The notes below the pieces were generated by a model. It was not told where the DNA came from, searched no databases, and saw only the letters and a program-made list of their open reading frames with translations. A program made the position numbers and the translations under genes. A stretch of DNA of 64,000 nt from assembly GCF_021496665.1 (NCBI RefSeq), contig NZ_CP071246.1, forward strand, positions 248,001-312,000. The letters are read 5' to 3'. This DNA is from Corynebacterium sp. CNCTC7651. Lineage in GTDB: Bacteria; Actinomycetota; Actinomycetes; Mycobacteriales; Mycobacteriaceae. Below are positions 1-9,227 of this stretch, piece by piece. Numbering within the stretch: position 1 is the first letter of the stretch; each line of letters begins with the position of its first letter.

Positions 1-211
1 CGTGGACCCGTCTGCTAACAAGACCCAGATCAAGATTGCCGTGGAAGAGATCTTCGGCGTCGACGTTGCTTCGGTGAACACCACCAACCGCGAGGGTAAG
101 CGCAAGCGTTCCCGCACCGGCTTTGGTAAGCGCAAGGACACCAAGCGCGCCTACGTCACTCTCCGCGAGGGCAGCGACTCCATCGACATCTTCGGCGGCG
201 CGACGGCTTAA
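1..211 (+). CDS. rplW: 50S ribosomal protein L23, C-terminal part
   Basis: C-terminal 69 residues of L23, which lines the exit of the peptide tunnel on the large subunit. The frame is already open at the window edge, and the GTG at position 2 is an internal valine codon because it lies in the conserved stretch leading into [11 protein letters not shown]. The basic loop with [13 protein letters not shown] is visible. The gene ends at TAA and rplB follows after about 40 bp, the normal S10-operon order. Only the 5' part is missing. Confidence 0.95.
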   Translation, partial: VDPSANKTQIKIAVEEIFGVDVASVNTTNREGKRKRSRTGFGKRKDTKRAYVTLREGSDSIDIFGGATA

Positions 212-252
212 CGGCCATTCGCTCGGAAGATACCGATAGAAAAGGACACACT

Positions 253-1086
253 ATGGCTATTCGTAAGTACAAGCCGACAACCCCGGGTCGCCGCAACAGC
301 TCTGTTTCCCAGTTCGAGGAGATCACTCGCTCCGAGCCGGAGAAGACCCTGCTGCGCCCGCTCCCGAAGAAGGGTGGCCGTAACACCCACGGTCACATCA
401 CCACCCGCCACCGCGGCGGCGGCCACAAGCGTCGCTACCGCGTGATTGACTTCCGTCGTTCCGACAAGGACGGCGTGCTGGCAAAGGTCGCTCACATTGA
501 GTACGACCCGAACCGCACCGCGAACATTGCACTGCTGCACTACTTCGATGGCGAGAAGCGCTACATCATCGCGCCGAAGGGCCTGACCCAGGGCACGATC
601 GTTGAGTCCGGCCCGAACGCCGACATCAAGGTGGGCAACAACCTGCCGCTGCGCAACATCCCGACCGGTACCACCATCCACTGCGTGGAGCTGAAGCCGG
701 GCGCTGGTGCAAAGCTGGCACGTTCCGCAGGTACCTCCATCCAGCTTCTGGGTAAGGAAGGTTCCTACGCAGTGCTGCGTATGCCGTCCTCCGAAATCCG
801 CCGCGTGGACATCCGCTGCCGCGCGACCGTCGGTGAGGTGGGCAACGCAGACCAGATCAACATCCGCTGGGGTAAGGCCGGCCGCATGCGTTGGAAGGGC
901 TGGCGCCCGACCGTTCGTGGTGTGGTTATGAACCCGGTCGACCACCCGCACGGTGGTGGTGAGGGTAAGACCTCGGGTGGTCGCCACCCAGTGTCGCCGT
1001 GGGGCCAGAAGGAAGGCCGCACCCGCAACCCAAACCGTTACTCCAACAACATGATTGTGCGCCGCCGCCGCACGAAGAAGCGCTAA
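253..1086 (+). CDS. rplB: 50S ribosomal protein L2
   Basis: L2 (277 aa, normal length) supports subunit association and the peptidyl transferase centre. The universally conserved C-terminal [13 protein letters not shown] motif, with its functionally important histidine, is intact. The start ATG follows an AAAAGGA ribosome-binding site. It lies between rplW and rpsS in the S10 operon, 16 bp before rpsS. Confidence 0.98.
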   Translation: MAIRKYKPTTPGRRNSSVSQFEEITRSEPEKTLLRPLPKKGGRNTHGHITTRHRGGGHKRRYRVIDFRRSDKDGVLAKVAHIEYDPNRTANIALLHYFDGEKRYIIAPKGLTQGTIVESGPNADIKVGNNLPLRNIPTGTTIHCVELKPGAGAKLARSAGTSIQLLGKEGSYAVLRMPSSEIRRVDIRCRATVGEVGNADQINIRWGKAGRMRWKGWRPTVRGVVMNPVDHPHGGGEGKTSGGRHPVSPWGQKEGRTRNPNRYSNNMIVRRRRTKKR

Positions 1087-1102
1087 GAGGAGGTAAGTCA
1101 AC

Positions 1103-1378
1103 ATGCCACGCAGCCTGAAGAAGGGCCCGTTCGTCGATGAGCACCTCCTCAACAAGGTGGACGCTCAGAACGAGGCCGGCACCAAGCAGGTCATCAAGAC
1201 CTGGTCTCGCCGCTCGACCATTCTCCCCGACTTCATCGGCCACACCTTCGCCGTCCACGACGGTCGTAAGCACGTGCCGGTGTTCGTCGACGAGTCCATG
1301 GTCGGCCACAAGCTCGGCGAGTTTGCACCAACCAAGACCTTTAAGGGTCACGTTAAGGAAACGAAGGGACGTCGATAA
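1103..1378 (+). CDS. rpsS: 30S ribosomal protein S19
   Basis: S19 (91 aa) binds the head of the small subunit with S13. It begins [15 protein letters not shown], typical of the family, and follows a strong AGGAGGT ribosome-binding site at 1088-1094. Its stop codon lies inside one copy of the CGTCGATAAGC motif described elsewhere, and rplV starts 3 bp later. Confidence 0.98.
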   Translation: MPRSLKKGPFVDEHLLNKVDAQNEAGTKQVIKTWSRRSTILPDFIGHTFAVHDGRKHVPVFVDESMVGHKLGEFAPTKTFKGHVKETKGRR

Positions 1379-1380
1379 GC
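1370..1380 (+). repeat. CGTCGATAAGC dispersed motif, copy 1
   Basis: Exact 11-mer spanning the last codons and TAA stop of rpsS, so here the motif supplies the stop codon. One of eleven copies in the window. Confidence 0.7.
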
Positions 1381-1381
1381 A

Positions 1382-1741
1382 ATGGCTGACACGATCACCA
1401 CTGCATCCGCGACGGCCAAGTTCGTGCGCACTTCCCCGATGAAGGCCCGCCGCGTGCTGGCCCTCGTCCGCGGCAAGTCCGTTGCTGAGGCCCTCGCCAT
1501 TCTGAAGTACGCACCGCAGGCAGCTGCTAAGCCGGTTGCCAAGGTCATCGCTTCCGCGGCGGCCAACGCCGAGAACAACTTCGGCCTTGACCCGCGCACG
1601 CTCGTCATCGCCGAGTGCTACGCAAACGAGGGCCCGACCATGCGCCGCTACCAGCCGCGCGCTCAGGGCCGTGCCTTCCAGATCCGGAAGCGCACCTCCC
1701 ACATCACTGTTGTTGTCGAGTCCAAGGAAGGGGCAAAGTAA
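1382..1741 (+). CDS. rplV: 50S ribosomal protein L22
   Basis: L22 (119 aa) lines the polypeptide exit tunnel. The conserved core with [18 protein letters not shown] and the C-terminal hairpin segment [16 protein letters not shown] are present. Its TAA overlaps the ATG of rpsC by one base, which suggests translational coupling. Confidence 0.97.
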   Translation: MADTITTASATAKFVRTSPMKARRVLALVRGKSVAEALAILKYAPQAAAKPVAKVIASAAANAENNFGLDPRTLVIAECYANEGPTMRRYQPRAQGRAFQIRKRTSHITVVVESKEGAK

Positions 1742-2490
1742 TGGGTCAGAAAATCCACCCCCACGGCCTTCGCCTGGGTATTACGGCTGACTGGAAGTCC
1801 CACTGGTACGCCGACAAGAACTACGCCGACTACGTCGCCGAGGACATCAAGATCCGCGAGTACCTGGCGAAGAACCTCGAGCGCGCCGGCATCGCCGACG
1901 TTGTCATCGAGCGCACCCGCGATCGCGTCCGCGTTGACATTCACACCGCCCGCCCGGGCATCGTGATTGGCCGCCGCGGTGCTGAGGCTGACCGTATCCG
2001 CCGCGAGCTGGAGAAGCTCACCGGCAAGATGGTCGCCCTCAACATCCTCGAGGTCAAGAACGTCGACGCTAACGCGGCACTCGTCGCACAGTCTGTGGCT
2101 GAGCAGCTGGTCAACCGTGTGGCATTCCGCCGCGCGATGCGTAAGGCTATCCAGTCCGCGATGCGCAACCCGCAGGTCAAGGGCATCAAGGTGATGTGCT
2201 CTGGCCGTCTGGGTGGCGCTGAGATGTCCCGTGTTGAGCGTTACCACGAGGGCCGTGTGCCGCTGCACACGCTCCGCGCTGAGATCGACTACGGCACGGC
2301 TGAAGCACACACCACCTTCGGCGTCATCGGCGTCAAGGTGTGGATCTACAAGGGCGATGTCGTCGGCGGTGTCCGCGAGTCCGAGCTCAACGCTCCGGCT
2401 GCAGACCGCCGTGGCCGCGGTGACCGCGACCGCCGCCCGCGCCGCGGTGGCCAGCGCCGCCAGCGTGCAGAGCAGAAGCAGGAGGGCTAA
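1741..2490 (+). CDS. rpsC: 30S ribosomal protein S3
   Basis: S3 (249 aa) is at the mRNA entry site of the small subunit. It starts [14 protein letters not shown] at 1741; a longer open frame from 1615 is ignored because this is the canonical N-terminus and it overlaps rplV by one base. The KH domain with [14 protein letters not shown] is visible at about residues 60-110. The C-terminal tail is rich in Arg, Asp and Gly, a common actinobacterial extension. Confidence 0.97.
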   Translation: MGQKIHPHGLRLGITADWKSHWYADKNYADYVAEDIKIREYLAKNLERAGIADVVIERTRDRVRVDIHTARPGIVIGRRGAEADRIRRELEKLTGKMVALNILEVKNVDANAALVAQSVAEQLVNRVAFRRAMRKAIQSAMRNPQVKGIKVMCSGRLGGAEMSRVERYHEGRVPLHTLRAEIDYGTAEAHTTFGVIGVKVWIYKGDVVGGVRESELNAPAADRRGRGDRDRRPRRGGQRRQRAEQKQEG

Positions 2491-2493
2491 TCC

Positions 2494-2910
2494 ATGCTGA
2501 TTCCTAAGCGCGTGAAGTACCGCCGCCAGCACCGTCCGACCCGTTCCGGCGTGTCCAAGGGTGGCAACAAGATCAACTTCGGTGATTACGGCCTGCAGGC
2601 TCTTGAGCCGGCCTACATCACCAACCGCCAGATCGAGTCCGCTCGTATTGCGATCAACCGCCACGTCAAGCGTGGCCGCAAGGTCTGGATCAACATCTTC
2701 CCGGACCGCCCGCTGACCCAGAAGCCGCTCGGTGTGCGTATGGGTTCCGGTAAGGGCCCGGTTGAGAAGTGGGTGGCTAACGTGAAGCCTGGCCGCATCC
2801 TCTTCGAGATGTCCTACCCGAACGAGGAGACCGCTATGGAGGCTCTGCGCCGCGCTGGCGCGAAGCTGCCGTGCAAGACCCGCGTGATCAAGAAGGAGGA
2901 CCAGTTCTAA
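2494..2910 (+). CDS. rplP: 50S ribosomal protein L16
   Basis: L16 (138 aa) organises the A-site region of the large subunit. It starts [14 protein letters not shown], the family N-terminus, and keeps the conserved [14 protein letters not shown] segment. Its stop overlaps the rpmC start by one base (TAATG). Confidence 0.97.
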   Translation: MLIPKRVKYRRQHRPTRSGVSKGGNKINFGDYGLQALEPAYITNRQIESARIAINRHVKRGRKVWINIFPDRPLTQKPLGVRMGSGKGPVEKWVANVKPGRILFEMSYPNEETAMEALRRAGAKLPCKTRVIKKEDQF

Positions 2911-3140
2911 TGGCTGCCGGTACCCCCGCATCTGAATTCCGCGAGCTCACCGACGATGAGCTGCGCACCCGCCTGACCGAGGCGAAGGAAGAGCTGTTCA
3001 ACCTGCGCTTCCAGCTCGCCACCGGTCAGCTGACCAACAACCGCCGCATCTCCACCGTGAAGCGCGACATTGCTCGCATCTACACCGTGCTGCGCGAGCG
3101 CGAGCTCGGCCTGTCTGTCGTCCCGGGAGCTGAGGCATAA
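2910..3140 (+). CDS. rpmC: 50S ribosomal protein L29
   Basis: L29 (76 aa) is a small helical-hairpin protein near the tunnel exit. The start at 2910 overlaps the rplP stop; the conserved [14 protein letters not shown] and [12 protein letters not shown] segments follow. A longer open frame from 2871 would run into rplP and is not used. The ATG of rpsQ lies 2 bp after the stop. Confidence 0.96.
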   Translation: MAAGTPASEFRELTDDELRTRLTEAKEELFNLRFQLATGQLTNNRRISTVKRDIARIYTVLRERELGLSVVPGAEA

Positions 3141-3142
3141 CC

Positions 3143-3478
3143 ATGACTGAGGCAAACGTGACTGAGAACCAGACTGAGACCACTGCTGCTGGCAAGGGTC
3201 CGAAGAACACCCCGAAGCAGCCGAAGGAAAAGGGCCTGCAGAAGCGCCGCCGCGGCTACGTCGTGTCCGACAAGATGGACAAGACCATCGTGGTCGAGGT
3301 GGAGGACCGCAAGTCCCACCCGCTGTACGGCAAGATCGTGCGCACCACCAAGCGTGTGAAGGCTCACGATGAGACGAACTCCGCTGGCATCGGCGATCTC
3401 GTCCGCATCGAGGAGACCCGCCCGCTGTCCAAGGACAAGCACTTCCGCCTCGTCGAGATCATCGAGAAGGCCCGCTAG
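3143..3478 (+). CDS. rpsQ: 30S ribosomal protein S17
   Basis: S17 binds 16S rRNA early in assembly. At 111 aa it is longer than most S17 proteins because of an N-terminal extension of roughly 30 residues rich in Thr, Glu and Lys before [21 protein letters not shown] at 3158 is an alternative start that would shorten it by five residues. It is the last gene of the S10 operon and is followed by a strong terminator. Confidence 0.96.
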   Translation: MTEANVTENQTETTAAGKGPKNTPKQPKEKGLQKRRRGYVVSDKMDKTIVVEVEDRKSHPLYGKIVRTTKRVKAHDETNSAGIGDLVRIEETRPLSKDKHFRLVEIIEKAR

Positions 3479-3511
3479 GAGCTTCTCGCTTTACGACGAT
3501 CGTTGGCAAGC

Positions 3512-3565
3512 AACCCGCCCCATCCAGGAAAATCCTGGGTGGCGGCGGGTTTCGCCTTTTTCTGC
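3512..3565 (+). terminator. Rho-independent terminator after the S10 operon
   Basis: AACCCGCC (3512-3519) pairs with GGCGGGTT (3544-3551), and an inner stem CCAGGA/TCCTGG closes on an AA-rich loop. A CCTTTTTC tract follows. It separates the S10 operon from glmS. Confidence 0.9.
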
Positions 3566-3579
3566 GCCTGTGCTCGGCG

Positions 3580-3585
3580 TAAAAT
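3580..3585 (+). promoter_or_regulatory. glmS -10 element (leaderless)
   Basis: TAAAAT lies 8 bases before the glmS ATG, and there is no Shine-Dalgarno sequence (TTTTTTCCC precedes the ATG). The transcript therefore probably begins at or next to the start codon. Confidence 0.6.
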
Positions 3586-3593
3586 TTTTTCCC

Positions 3594-5465
3594 ATGTGCG
3601 GAATCGTTGGATATGTCGGTCCTGAGCAGGGGGAACGCGACGCCAAGGCAGTGATCATTGAGGGCCTTCGCCGGCTGGAGTACCGCGGCTACGACTCAGC
3701 CGGTGTGGCCGTGGTGGCCCGGGGCGGCATTGAGTGCCGCAAGAAGGCGGGCAAGGTCGCGGACCTGGAGGCGGAAATCGCGGCCAACCCGCTGGACCCC
3801 TCCAACCTGGGCATCGGGCACACCCGCTGGGCAACGCACGGCGGGCCGACGGATGCGAACGCGCACCCGCACGTAGTGGGCAAGCTTGCTGTGGTGCACA
3901 ACGGCATCATCGAGAACTTTGCGCAGCTGAAGGCAGAGCTGACGGAGAAGGGTTACGCCTTCAAGTCGGACACCGACACCGAGGTGGCCGGTGCCCTCCT
4001 GCTGGACACGTACAAGTCGCTCGACGGCTCAGCGGACAGCGGCGATCTCACTCGCGCAATGCAGCTCACCGCCCAGCGCCTCGAGGGCGCATTTACCCTG
4101 CTGGCCATCCACGCGGATCACCCGGACCGGATTGTCGCGGCGCGGTGGAACTCCCCGCTGGTCATCGGCGCAGGTGAGGGGGAGAACTTCCTCAGCTCCG
4201 ACGTGAGCGGCTTCATCGAGTTCACGCGCGACGCGGTTGAACTGGACAACGGCCAGGTGGTCACCCTCACCGCGGACGGGTACGACGTGACCACGTTCGA
4301 CGGCGAAGCTGCGGAAGGCAAGCCGTTCCGCGTGGAGTGGGACATCACCGCCGCGGAGAAGGGCGGCTTCAACTCCTTCATGGAGAAGGAGATCTTCGAC
4401 CAGCCGGCCGCGGTGCGCGACACGCTGTACGGCCGCTTCGACGAGGATGGCGCGTTGGTTTTGGATGAGCTGCGCATCGACCCGTCGCTTTTGCGCTCCA
4501 TTAACAAGATCATCATCGTGGCGTGCGGTACCGCCGCCTACGCGGGCCAGGTTGCGCGTTACGCCATCGAGCACTGGTGCCGCATCCCTACGGAAGTGGA
4601 GCTGGCGCACGAGTTCCGCTACCGCGACCCGATTGTCACGGAGCAGACCCTGGTTGTGGCGGTGTCCCAGTCCGGCGAGACGATGGACACCCTCATGGCG
4701 GTGCGCCACGCCCGCGAGCAGGGCGCCAAGGTGATCGCCATCTGCAACACCGTGGGTGCCTCCATCCCGCGTGAGGCAGATGCTGTGCTGTACACCTACG
4801 CCGGCCCGGAGATCGCCGTCGCGTCCACCAAGGCCTTCATCTCCCAGATTGTCGCCGCCTACCTGCTGGCGCTGTACCTGGCGCAGGTGCGTGGCAACAA
4901 GTACGCGGACGAGATCCGCACCATCATCGAAGAGCTGCAGGAAATGCCGGACAAGATCCAGCAACTGCTGGACAACGCAGGTCAGATCCAGGACCTCGGC
5001 CGCGAGCTGGCGGATTCCAAGTCGGTGCTCTTCCTGGGCCGCCACGTGGGCTTTCCGGTTGCGCTCGAGGGCGCGCTGAAGCTCAAGGAGGTCGCGTACC
5101 TGCACTCCGAGGGATTCGCGGCAGGCGAGCTCAAGCACGGTCCGATCGCGCTTGTGGAGGACGGCCAGCCCGTCTTTGTCATCGTCCCGTCCAAGCGCTC
5201 CCGCTACAACCTGCACGCCAAGGTTGTCTCCAACATCCAAGAGGTGCGCGCCCGCGGTGCGGTGACCGTGGTCATCGCGGAGGAGGGCGACCACGATGTG
5301 GAAGCGTACGCAAACCACATCATCCGCATCCCGGAGTCTGCTGGTCTCATGCAGCCGCTGTTGTCCACCATCCCGCTGCAGCTGTTCGCCTGCTCCGTGG
5401 CGGAGGCCCGCGGGCTGAACGTGGATCAGCCGCGCAACCTGGCCAAGTCCGTCACCGTGGAATAA
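3594..5465 (+). CDS. glmS: Glutamine--fructose-6-phosphate aminotransferase (isomerizing)
   Basis: Makes glucosamine-6-phosphate from fructose-6-phosphate and glutamine, the first step to UDP-GlcNAc for peptidoglycan. The protein is 623 aa. It starts MCGIVGYVG, so after Met removal Cys is N-terminal and acts as the glutaminase nucleophile. The glutamine amidotransferase domain covers about residues 1-215. Two SIS sugar-isomerase domains follow, with the SQSGETMDTL motif and the C-terminal NLAKSVTVE. An upstream open extension from 3369 is rejected because it would remove the catalytic N-terminal Cys. glmM, which acts next in the pathway, is also in this window (46865). Confidence 0.98.
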   Translation: MCGIVGYVGPEQGERDAKAVIIEGLRRLEYRGYDSAGVAVVARGGIECRKKAGKVADLEAEIAANPLDPSNLGIGHTRWATHGGPTDANAHPHVVGKLAVVHNGIIENFAQLKAELTEKGYAFKSDTDTEVAGALLLDTYKSLDGSADSGDLTRAMQLTAQRLEGAFTLLAIHADHPDRIVAARWNSPLVIGAGEGENFLSSDVSGFIEFTRDAVELDNGQVVTLTADGYDVTTFDGEAAEGKPFRVEWDITAAEKGGFNSFMEKEIFDQPAAVRDTLYGRFDEDGALVLDELRIDPSLLRSINKIIIVACGTAAYAGQVARYAIEHWCRIPTEVELAHEFRYRDPIVTEQTLVVAVSQSGETMDTLMAVRHAREQGAKVIAICNTVGASIPREADAVLYTYAGPEIAVASTKAFISQIVAAYLLALYLAQVRGNKYADEIRTIIEELQEMPDKIQQLLDNAGQIQDLGRELADSKSVLFLGRHVGFPVALEGALKLKEVAYLHSEGFAAGELKHGPIALVEDGQPVFVIVPSKRSRYNLHAKVVSNIQEVRARGAVTVVIAEEGDHDVEAYANHIIRIPESAGLMQPLLSTIPLQLFACSVAEARGLNVDQPRNLAKSVTVE

Positions 5466-5530
5466 CGCTCGGGGCGCCGGCGCACTGTACTCCGGGTCCG
5501 CGACGCCGGGGCCGCGGCGCGCGAACTTGA

Positions 5531-5536
5531 TAGTCT
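5531..5536 (+). promoter_or_regulatory. -10 element before the adaptor lipoprotein gene
   Basis: TAGTCT ends 6 bases before the GTG start at 5543, and there is no ribosome-binding site in between. This fits the leaderless pattern seen at other genes here. Confidence 0.45.
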
Positions 5537-5542
5537 AAGGCG

Positions 5543-7204
5543 GTGAAATTGCGAAGGTTTTCCGCCGCCGTAGTGGCATTGGCGTGCGCCGTCGGTCTCG
5601 GCGCCTGTGGCTCGAAGGTGGAGCAGGTGCCCCTGGCAGACACGGTTGAGCTGCAGCCCAAGGACGTGGTTTCCAAGGTGGCCGCTAGCGCAAACATTGA
5701 TTCTAGGGAAGTTGTCGCCCTGACTACCACCCTGACCAGTGCAGTCACCCAGCTGGACGTTACGCTCGGCCAGCCCGTCCAGGAAGGGCAAATTGTGGCC
5801 CGGCTGGATACTTCGGGGGCGGAGCGAGAACTTGCGTCGCAACGCGCGCAGCAAGCGTCAGCCCAGGTGGCGTCGAGTAACGAGATCGAGCGAGCCCAGC
5901 AACAGCTGAACCAGCAGCAAGAGGCGCTGGGGCTGGGGCTGAACCCGCAGGTGACGGCGGCCGAAGCGGCGCAGCGGGATGCGAACGTGCAGCTTGAGGC
6001 GGCGAATGCCGCCTTCGAGCAACGCCGCCGCGAGGTCGATGCCGGTCTTGACCCGCAGCTCGCACAGCAGGAGGCGGCGGTTGAGCAGGCCCGCGGCAAC
6101 GTCTCCGCTGCGGGTTTCGCCTCGGTGCGCGCGAATGCGACGAACTTCATCAGTGCGCTGACCGCGCAGATTGATCAAATCACGCCGGTGCTGGGAATCC
6201 TGGAGGCTGACGAAAGCTACAAGGCTGCGCAGCACAACCTCGACTCGGCGCAGCGGGCGTACGAGATCGCGCTCCACGGCGTGGATGCGGATTTGGAGGC
6301 GAAGCAGCGCGAGGTTGCGGCCGCATTCCAGGCAAAGAACAATGCCGACGTTGCCCTCGAGGTAGCCAGGCTCGCCGCGCAGCACCAGGTGCAGTCCAGC
6401 GCGGCGGGCGTAGAGCAGGCGCGGCGCAGTGCCGAGGCAGCGGATAACGCCGCGTCGGTGGGGCAGGGCCAACTAATCGTGGATATTGCGTCCGGTGAGG
6501 TTCGCTCGCCGATCAACGGTGTGGTGACGAATATTGTGGCGCAGCGTGGCCAGCCCGCCGCGGGCCACCTGCTGACGGTGGCAAACCCCGAGCAGCTGAA
6601 GCTCACCGCCAACGTCAACGAGACGGATTCCGGCAGGGTTCAGGTGGGCAACGAGGTCACCTTCACCACCCCGGGCACCGGCACCAAGCAGTTCCGGGGC
6701 CGCGTGTCCGAGGTTTCCCCGGTAGCGGTTCCCATCCCGGCTGGGGCGGCTGGGGCTGGCCAGGCCCCGCCGCGGCCGGAGTTCCCGGTGACGATTGAGG
6801 TGGTCGGGGACAAGGAGGGCTTGCGAATCGGCAGCTCGGCGAAGGTGCAAATCACCACCAGCACGTCCAAGGATGCGCTGACAGTGCCGCGCGAAGCGGT
6901 GATTGACAGCAACGGGAAGTACTCGGTGCTGGTCCTGCGACCGACCGGCGAGGCGGGGGACCAGTTTGAAGTTGCTGAAGTTCCGGTGTCGCTGGGGTTG
7001 GTGACGGACCTTGAGGCCGAGGTGCACGGCGTGGAGCAGGGCGCGCGTGTGCTCCGCAGCCCGGGTGATTACCGCGAGAAGGTGGGCCAAGTCGTCCGGC
7101 TCGGACAGGATGGGCAAGCTCCGGTTGCAGGCACGTCGTCGGAGGAACCGTCGGCAAGCGCGAGCCCAAGCCCGAGCGCAAGCACCACGGTCGGAAGCCA
7201 GTAG
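5543..7204 (+). CDS. HlyD/MacA-type periplasmic adaptor lipoprotein
   Basis: Predicted membrane-fusion (adaptor) subunit of a MacAB-type exporter, 553 aa with a GTG start. It has a lipoprotein signal with lipobox LGAC (Cys22). A biotinyl-lipoyl half-motif follows at about residues 65-90, then a long Gln/Ala/Glu-rich coiled-coil hairpin to about residue 305. The second half-motif (SPINGVVTNI) and beta-barrel segments come next. The C-terminus is a Ser/Ala/Pro-rich tail. Its stop overlaps the GTG of the permease gene by one base, so the two proteins are probably made together. No ATPase is encoded nearby. The substrate cannot be told. Confidence 0.85.
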   Translation: MKLRRFSAAVVALACAVGLGACGSKVEQVPLADTVELQPKDVVSKVAASANIDSREVVALTTTLTSAVTQLDVTLGQPVQEGQIVARLDTSGAERELASQRAQQASAQVASSNEIERAQQQLNQQQEALGLGLNPQVTAAEAAQRDANVQLEAANAAFEQRRREVDAGLDPQLAQQEAAVEQARGNVSAAGFASVRANATNFISALTAQIDQITPVLGILEADESYKAAQHNLDSAQRAYEIALHGVDADLEAKQREVAAAFQAKNNADVALEVARLAAQHQVQSSAAGVEQARRSAEAADNAASVGQGQLIVDIASGEVRSPINGVVTNIVAQRGQPAAGHLLTVANPEQLKLTANVNETDSGRVQVGNEVTFTTPGTGTKQFRGRVSEVSPVAVPIPAGAAGAGQAPPRPEFPVTIEVVGDKEGLRIGSSAKVQITTSTSKDALTVPREAVIDSNGKYSVLVLRPTGEAGDQFEVAEVPVSLGLVTDLEAEVHGVEQGARVLRSPGDYREKVGQVVRLGQDGQAPVAGTSSEEPSASASPSPSASTTVGSQ

Positions 7205-8463
7205 TGGACCGTAGAGACGCCATCCGGCTCGCGGGCACGAGTCTGCGGGCGAACAAGCTGCGCTCCATCCTGACACTGCTCGGCGTGATCATCGGTATCT
7301 CCGCGGTGGTCGCCATCATGTCCCTGGGCAAGGGCATGCAGCAGCAGTTACTCAGCGACTTGGAGCAGTTCGGGCTGAAGGATGTCAACGTCCAGGTGAA
7401 ATCGCGGGAGCAGGTGGAAGGCGGAAACGAGACGTTCGCTTACGAGGAAGTGCCGGACGCGTCTCTGATTACGCCCGCGATGGTGGATGACTTGCGGGCT
7501 TTCGTCGGCCCCAGCGCATCCGGCGTCGCCATCGACGCCTCCCGCGACACCGCGCAGCTCACCCGCGGCCTGAACCAGGGTCGCGCCGCCCTGAGCTACG
7601 TCAACGGCGACTTTTTAGAGATGCAGCGGCTGAACATGGCTGCGGGGCGCATCTTCACCGAAGACGAGGTGGCGGAGAACCGGGCTGTTGGAGTCCTCTC
7701 TCCGGAGGTTGTGGACAAGTTTTTCAACGGGGACCCCGCTTCTGCCGTGGGCGCGAGCATCGACATGGAGGTAGGCGGGCGTTTTGCCACCGTGCAGGTT
7801 GTCGGCACCTTTGAGCGGGAAAGCGCGTCGCCTCTGGTGTACTCGCCCGAAGAGGCGCTGGTGTACGTGCCGTACACCCTGCAGGAGCGTTTGAGCGCGG
7901 ATCCGGTGCAGGGGTTCAGCTACCTGCAGGTGCGGGCCGCGTCCCAGGACGGGACCGACCAGCTGGCGTCCGATGTCAGAGCATGGGCAGAGCGCGCCTA
8001 CGCGGACGACCCGGACTTCGTGGCCCAGGTCCTGGACACGAAATCCGAGATCGACCAGGTCAACCAGACGATGGCGATGATGAGCCTGGTGATTTCCGCC
8101 ATCGGCGGCATCTCCTTGCTGGTGGGCGGCATCGGCGTGATGAACATCATGCTCGTTTCCGTCACCGAGCGCACGCGCGAAATCGGCGTGCGCATGGCGC
8201 TGGGGGCGACGCGGAAAGCGGTGCGAATGCAGTTTGTCACCGAGGCGATGATGATTTGCCTGCTCGGCGGCGTGATCGGCGTGCTGCTGGGCACCGCAGT
8301 CGGCATCGCCGGCACCTCCGCGATGGGGATGATGGTTTTCCCGCCACTTAGCGCGGTGGTCATTGCCCTGGTGTTTTCGCTGGCGATCGGCCTGTTTTTC
8401 GGCTGGTATCCCGCGAACCGCGCGGCGAGAATGAACCCGATCGAGGCGCTCCGGTACGAGTAG
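7204..8463 (+). CDS. MacB/FtsX-type ABC transporter permease (no ATPase domain)
   Basis: Integral membrane subunit of 419 aa. It has one TM helix near residues 22-42, a large extracytoplasmic MacB core domain (about 45-290), then three TM helices (about 295-400). The FtsX signature ERTREIGVRMALGATRKAVR lies between the last helices. Full MacB proteins carry an N-terminal nucleotide-binding domain; this one starts directly at the first helix, as in split systems. The GTG start overlaps the adaptor stop by one base. No separate ATP-binding subunit gene is present in the cluster, so one would have to be supplied from elsewhere. Confidence 0.85.
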   Translation: MDRRDAIRLAGTSLRANKLRSILTLLGVIIGISAVVAIMSLGKGMQQQLLSDLEQFGLKDVNVQVKSREQVEGGNETFAYEEVPDASLITPAMVDDLRAFVGPSASGVAIDASRDTAQLTRGLNQGRAALSYVNGDFLEMQRLNMAAGRIFTEDEVAENRAVGVLSPEVVDKFFNGDPASAVGASIDMEVGGRFATVQVVGTFERESASPLVYSPEEALVYVPYTLQERLSADPVQGFSYLQVRAASQDGTDQLASDVRAWAERAYADDPDFVAQVLDTKSEIDQVNQTMAMMSLVISAIGGISLLVGGIGVMNIMLVSVTERTREIGVRMALGATRKAVRMQFVTEAMMICLLGGVIGVLLGTAVGIAGTSAMGMMVFPPLSAVVIALVFSLAIGLFFGWYPANRAARMNPIEALRYE

Positions 8464-8471
8464 GGGAGAAG

Positions 8472-9227
8472 ATGATGCGCGGACTATTCAGGGCACTTGC
8501 TGGAGGGGTCGCCGCTGCGACGCTGGTGGCGTGCGGGCTGGTGTCCCCGGGGTCGTCGGAAAGCGAGCAGTACGCGCGCGATGCGGAGGCGGCCGGTTTC
8601 GCTGACGTCGTTACCTACGAGGCGTTTTCCGCGGGCCTGCCGAACAACGAGGTGCGGGCTTATGTGGACCTCACCGGGGTGGAGGATATCGAGGGGCTCC
8701 TTACGCTTCTCGACGGTCAAAGACTCATGTTCATCAACGTCACCCAACCGAACGGTCGAACCGCCAGCAACGTCCGCCGCGAGTACCTCCGCCCGGCATT
8801 CCACCTCCCCGAGCTCGATGCCCGGCTGCCAGAAACCGACGTTTGGGCCGCCGGCAGGTCACTGCTGATCGAGGGCGCGATCACCGCCGAGGTCTTGCAT
8901 GAAGCTGCGGAGGCAGCAGAGCAGTTCGAAGAAGTTGCCATCGGGCCGCGGCCGTCCATTCGGGTCGAGTCGGGATACGACCCGGACCGCCTAGCCGCGT
9001 TGTACAGCGAGACTGTGGATTCATCGGTGACCGAGATTCTCTGGCGCGACGGCGTGCACAGCGTTCGCGCCGAATCTGACGAGGTGGCCCCTGACGGAGG
9101 GGTGCCCGAGGGGCTCCGGGAAGAGCTGCGCTTCCTCGACCCGTATCTGGCAGTGCGCGAGGGCACCGCGTGGGCAGATGTGGAGGGGCCGGAGGGCAAA
9201 GTTATCGGGCGGGTTCCTCTGCAATAG
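8472..9227 (+). CDS. Lipoprotein of unknown function, linked to the MacAB-like genes
   Basis: A 251 aa protein with a lipoprotein signal peptide and lipobox LVAC (Cys21). A GGGGAGAAG ribosome-binding site precedes the ATG, 8 bp after the permease stop. No domain is recognised; the mature part is acidic with alternating strand-like and helix-like segments. Position suggests it works at the outer face of the membrane with the adaptor and permease. The 3' end overlaps the convergent fic gene by 26 bp. Confidence 0.7.
   Translation: MMRGLFRALAGGVAAATLVACGLVSPGSSESEQYARDAEAAGFADVVTYEAFSAGLPNNEVRAYVDLTGVEDIEGLLTLLDGQRLMFINVTQPNGRTASNVRREYLRPAFHLPELDARLPETDVWAAGRSLLIEGAITAEVLHEAAEAAEQFEEVAIGPRPSIRVESGYDPDRLAALYSETVDSSVTEILWRDGVHSVRAESDEVAPDGGVPEGLREELRFLDPYLAVREGTAWADVEGPEGKVIGRVPLQ

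Noticed and set aside
4029..5318. A 429-codon open frame on the minus strand opposite glmS
   Set aside because: It is antisense to conserved glmS sequence with low-plausibility composition. Similar long shadows lie opposite rpsC, rpsM-rpsD and rpoA (for example 27777-29243 and 29385-30818).
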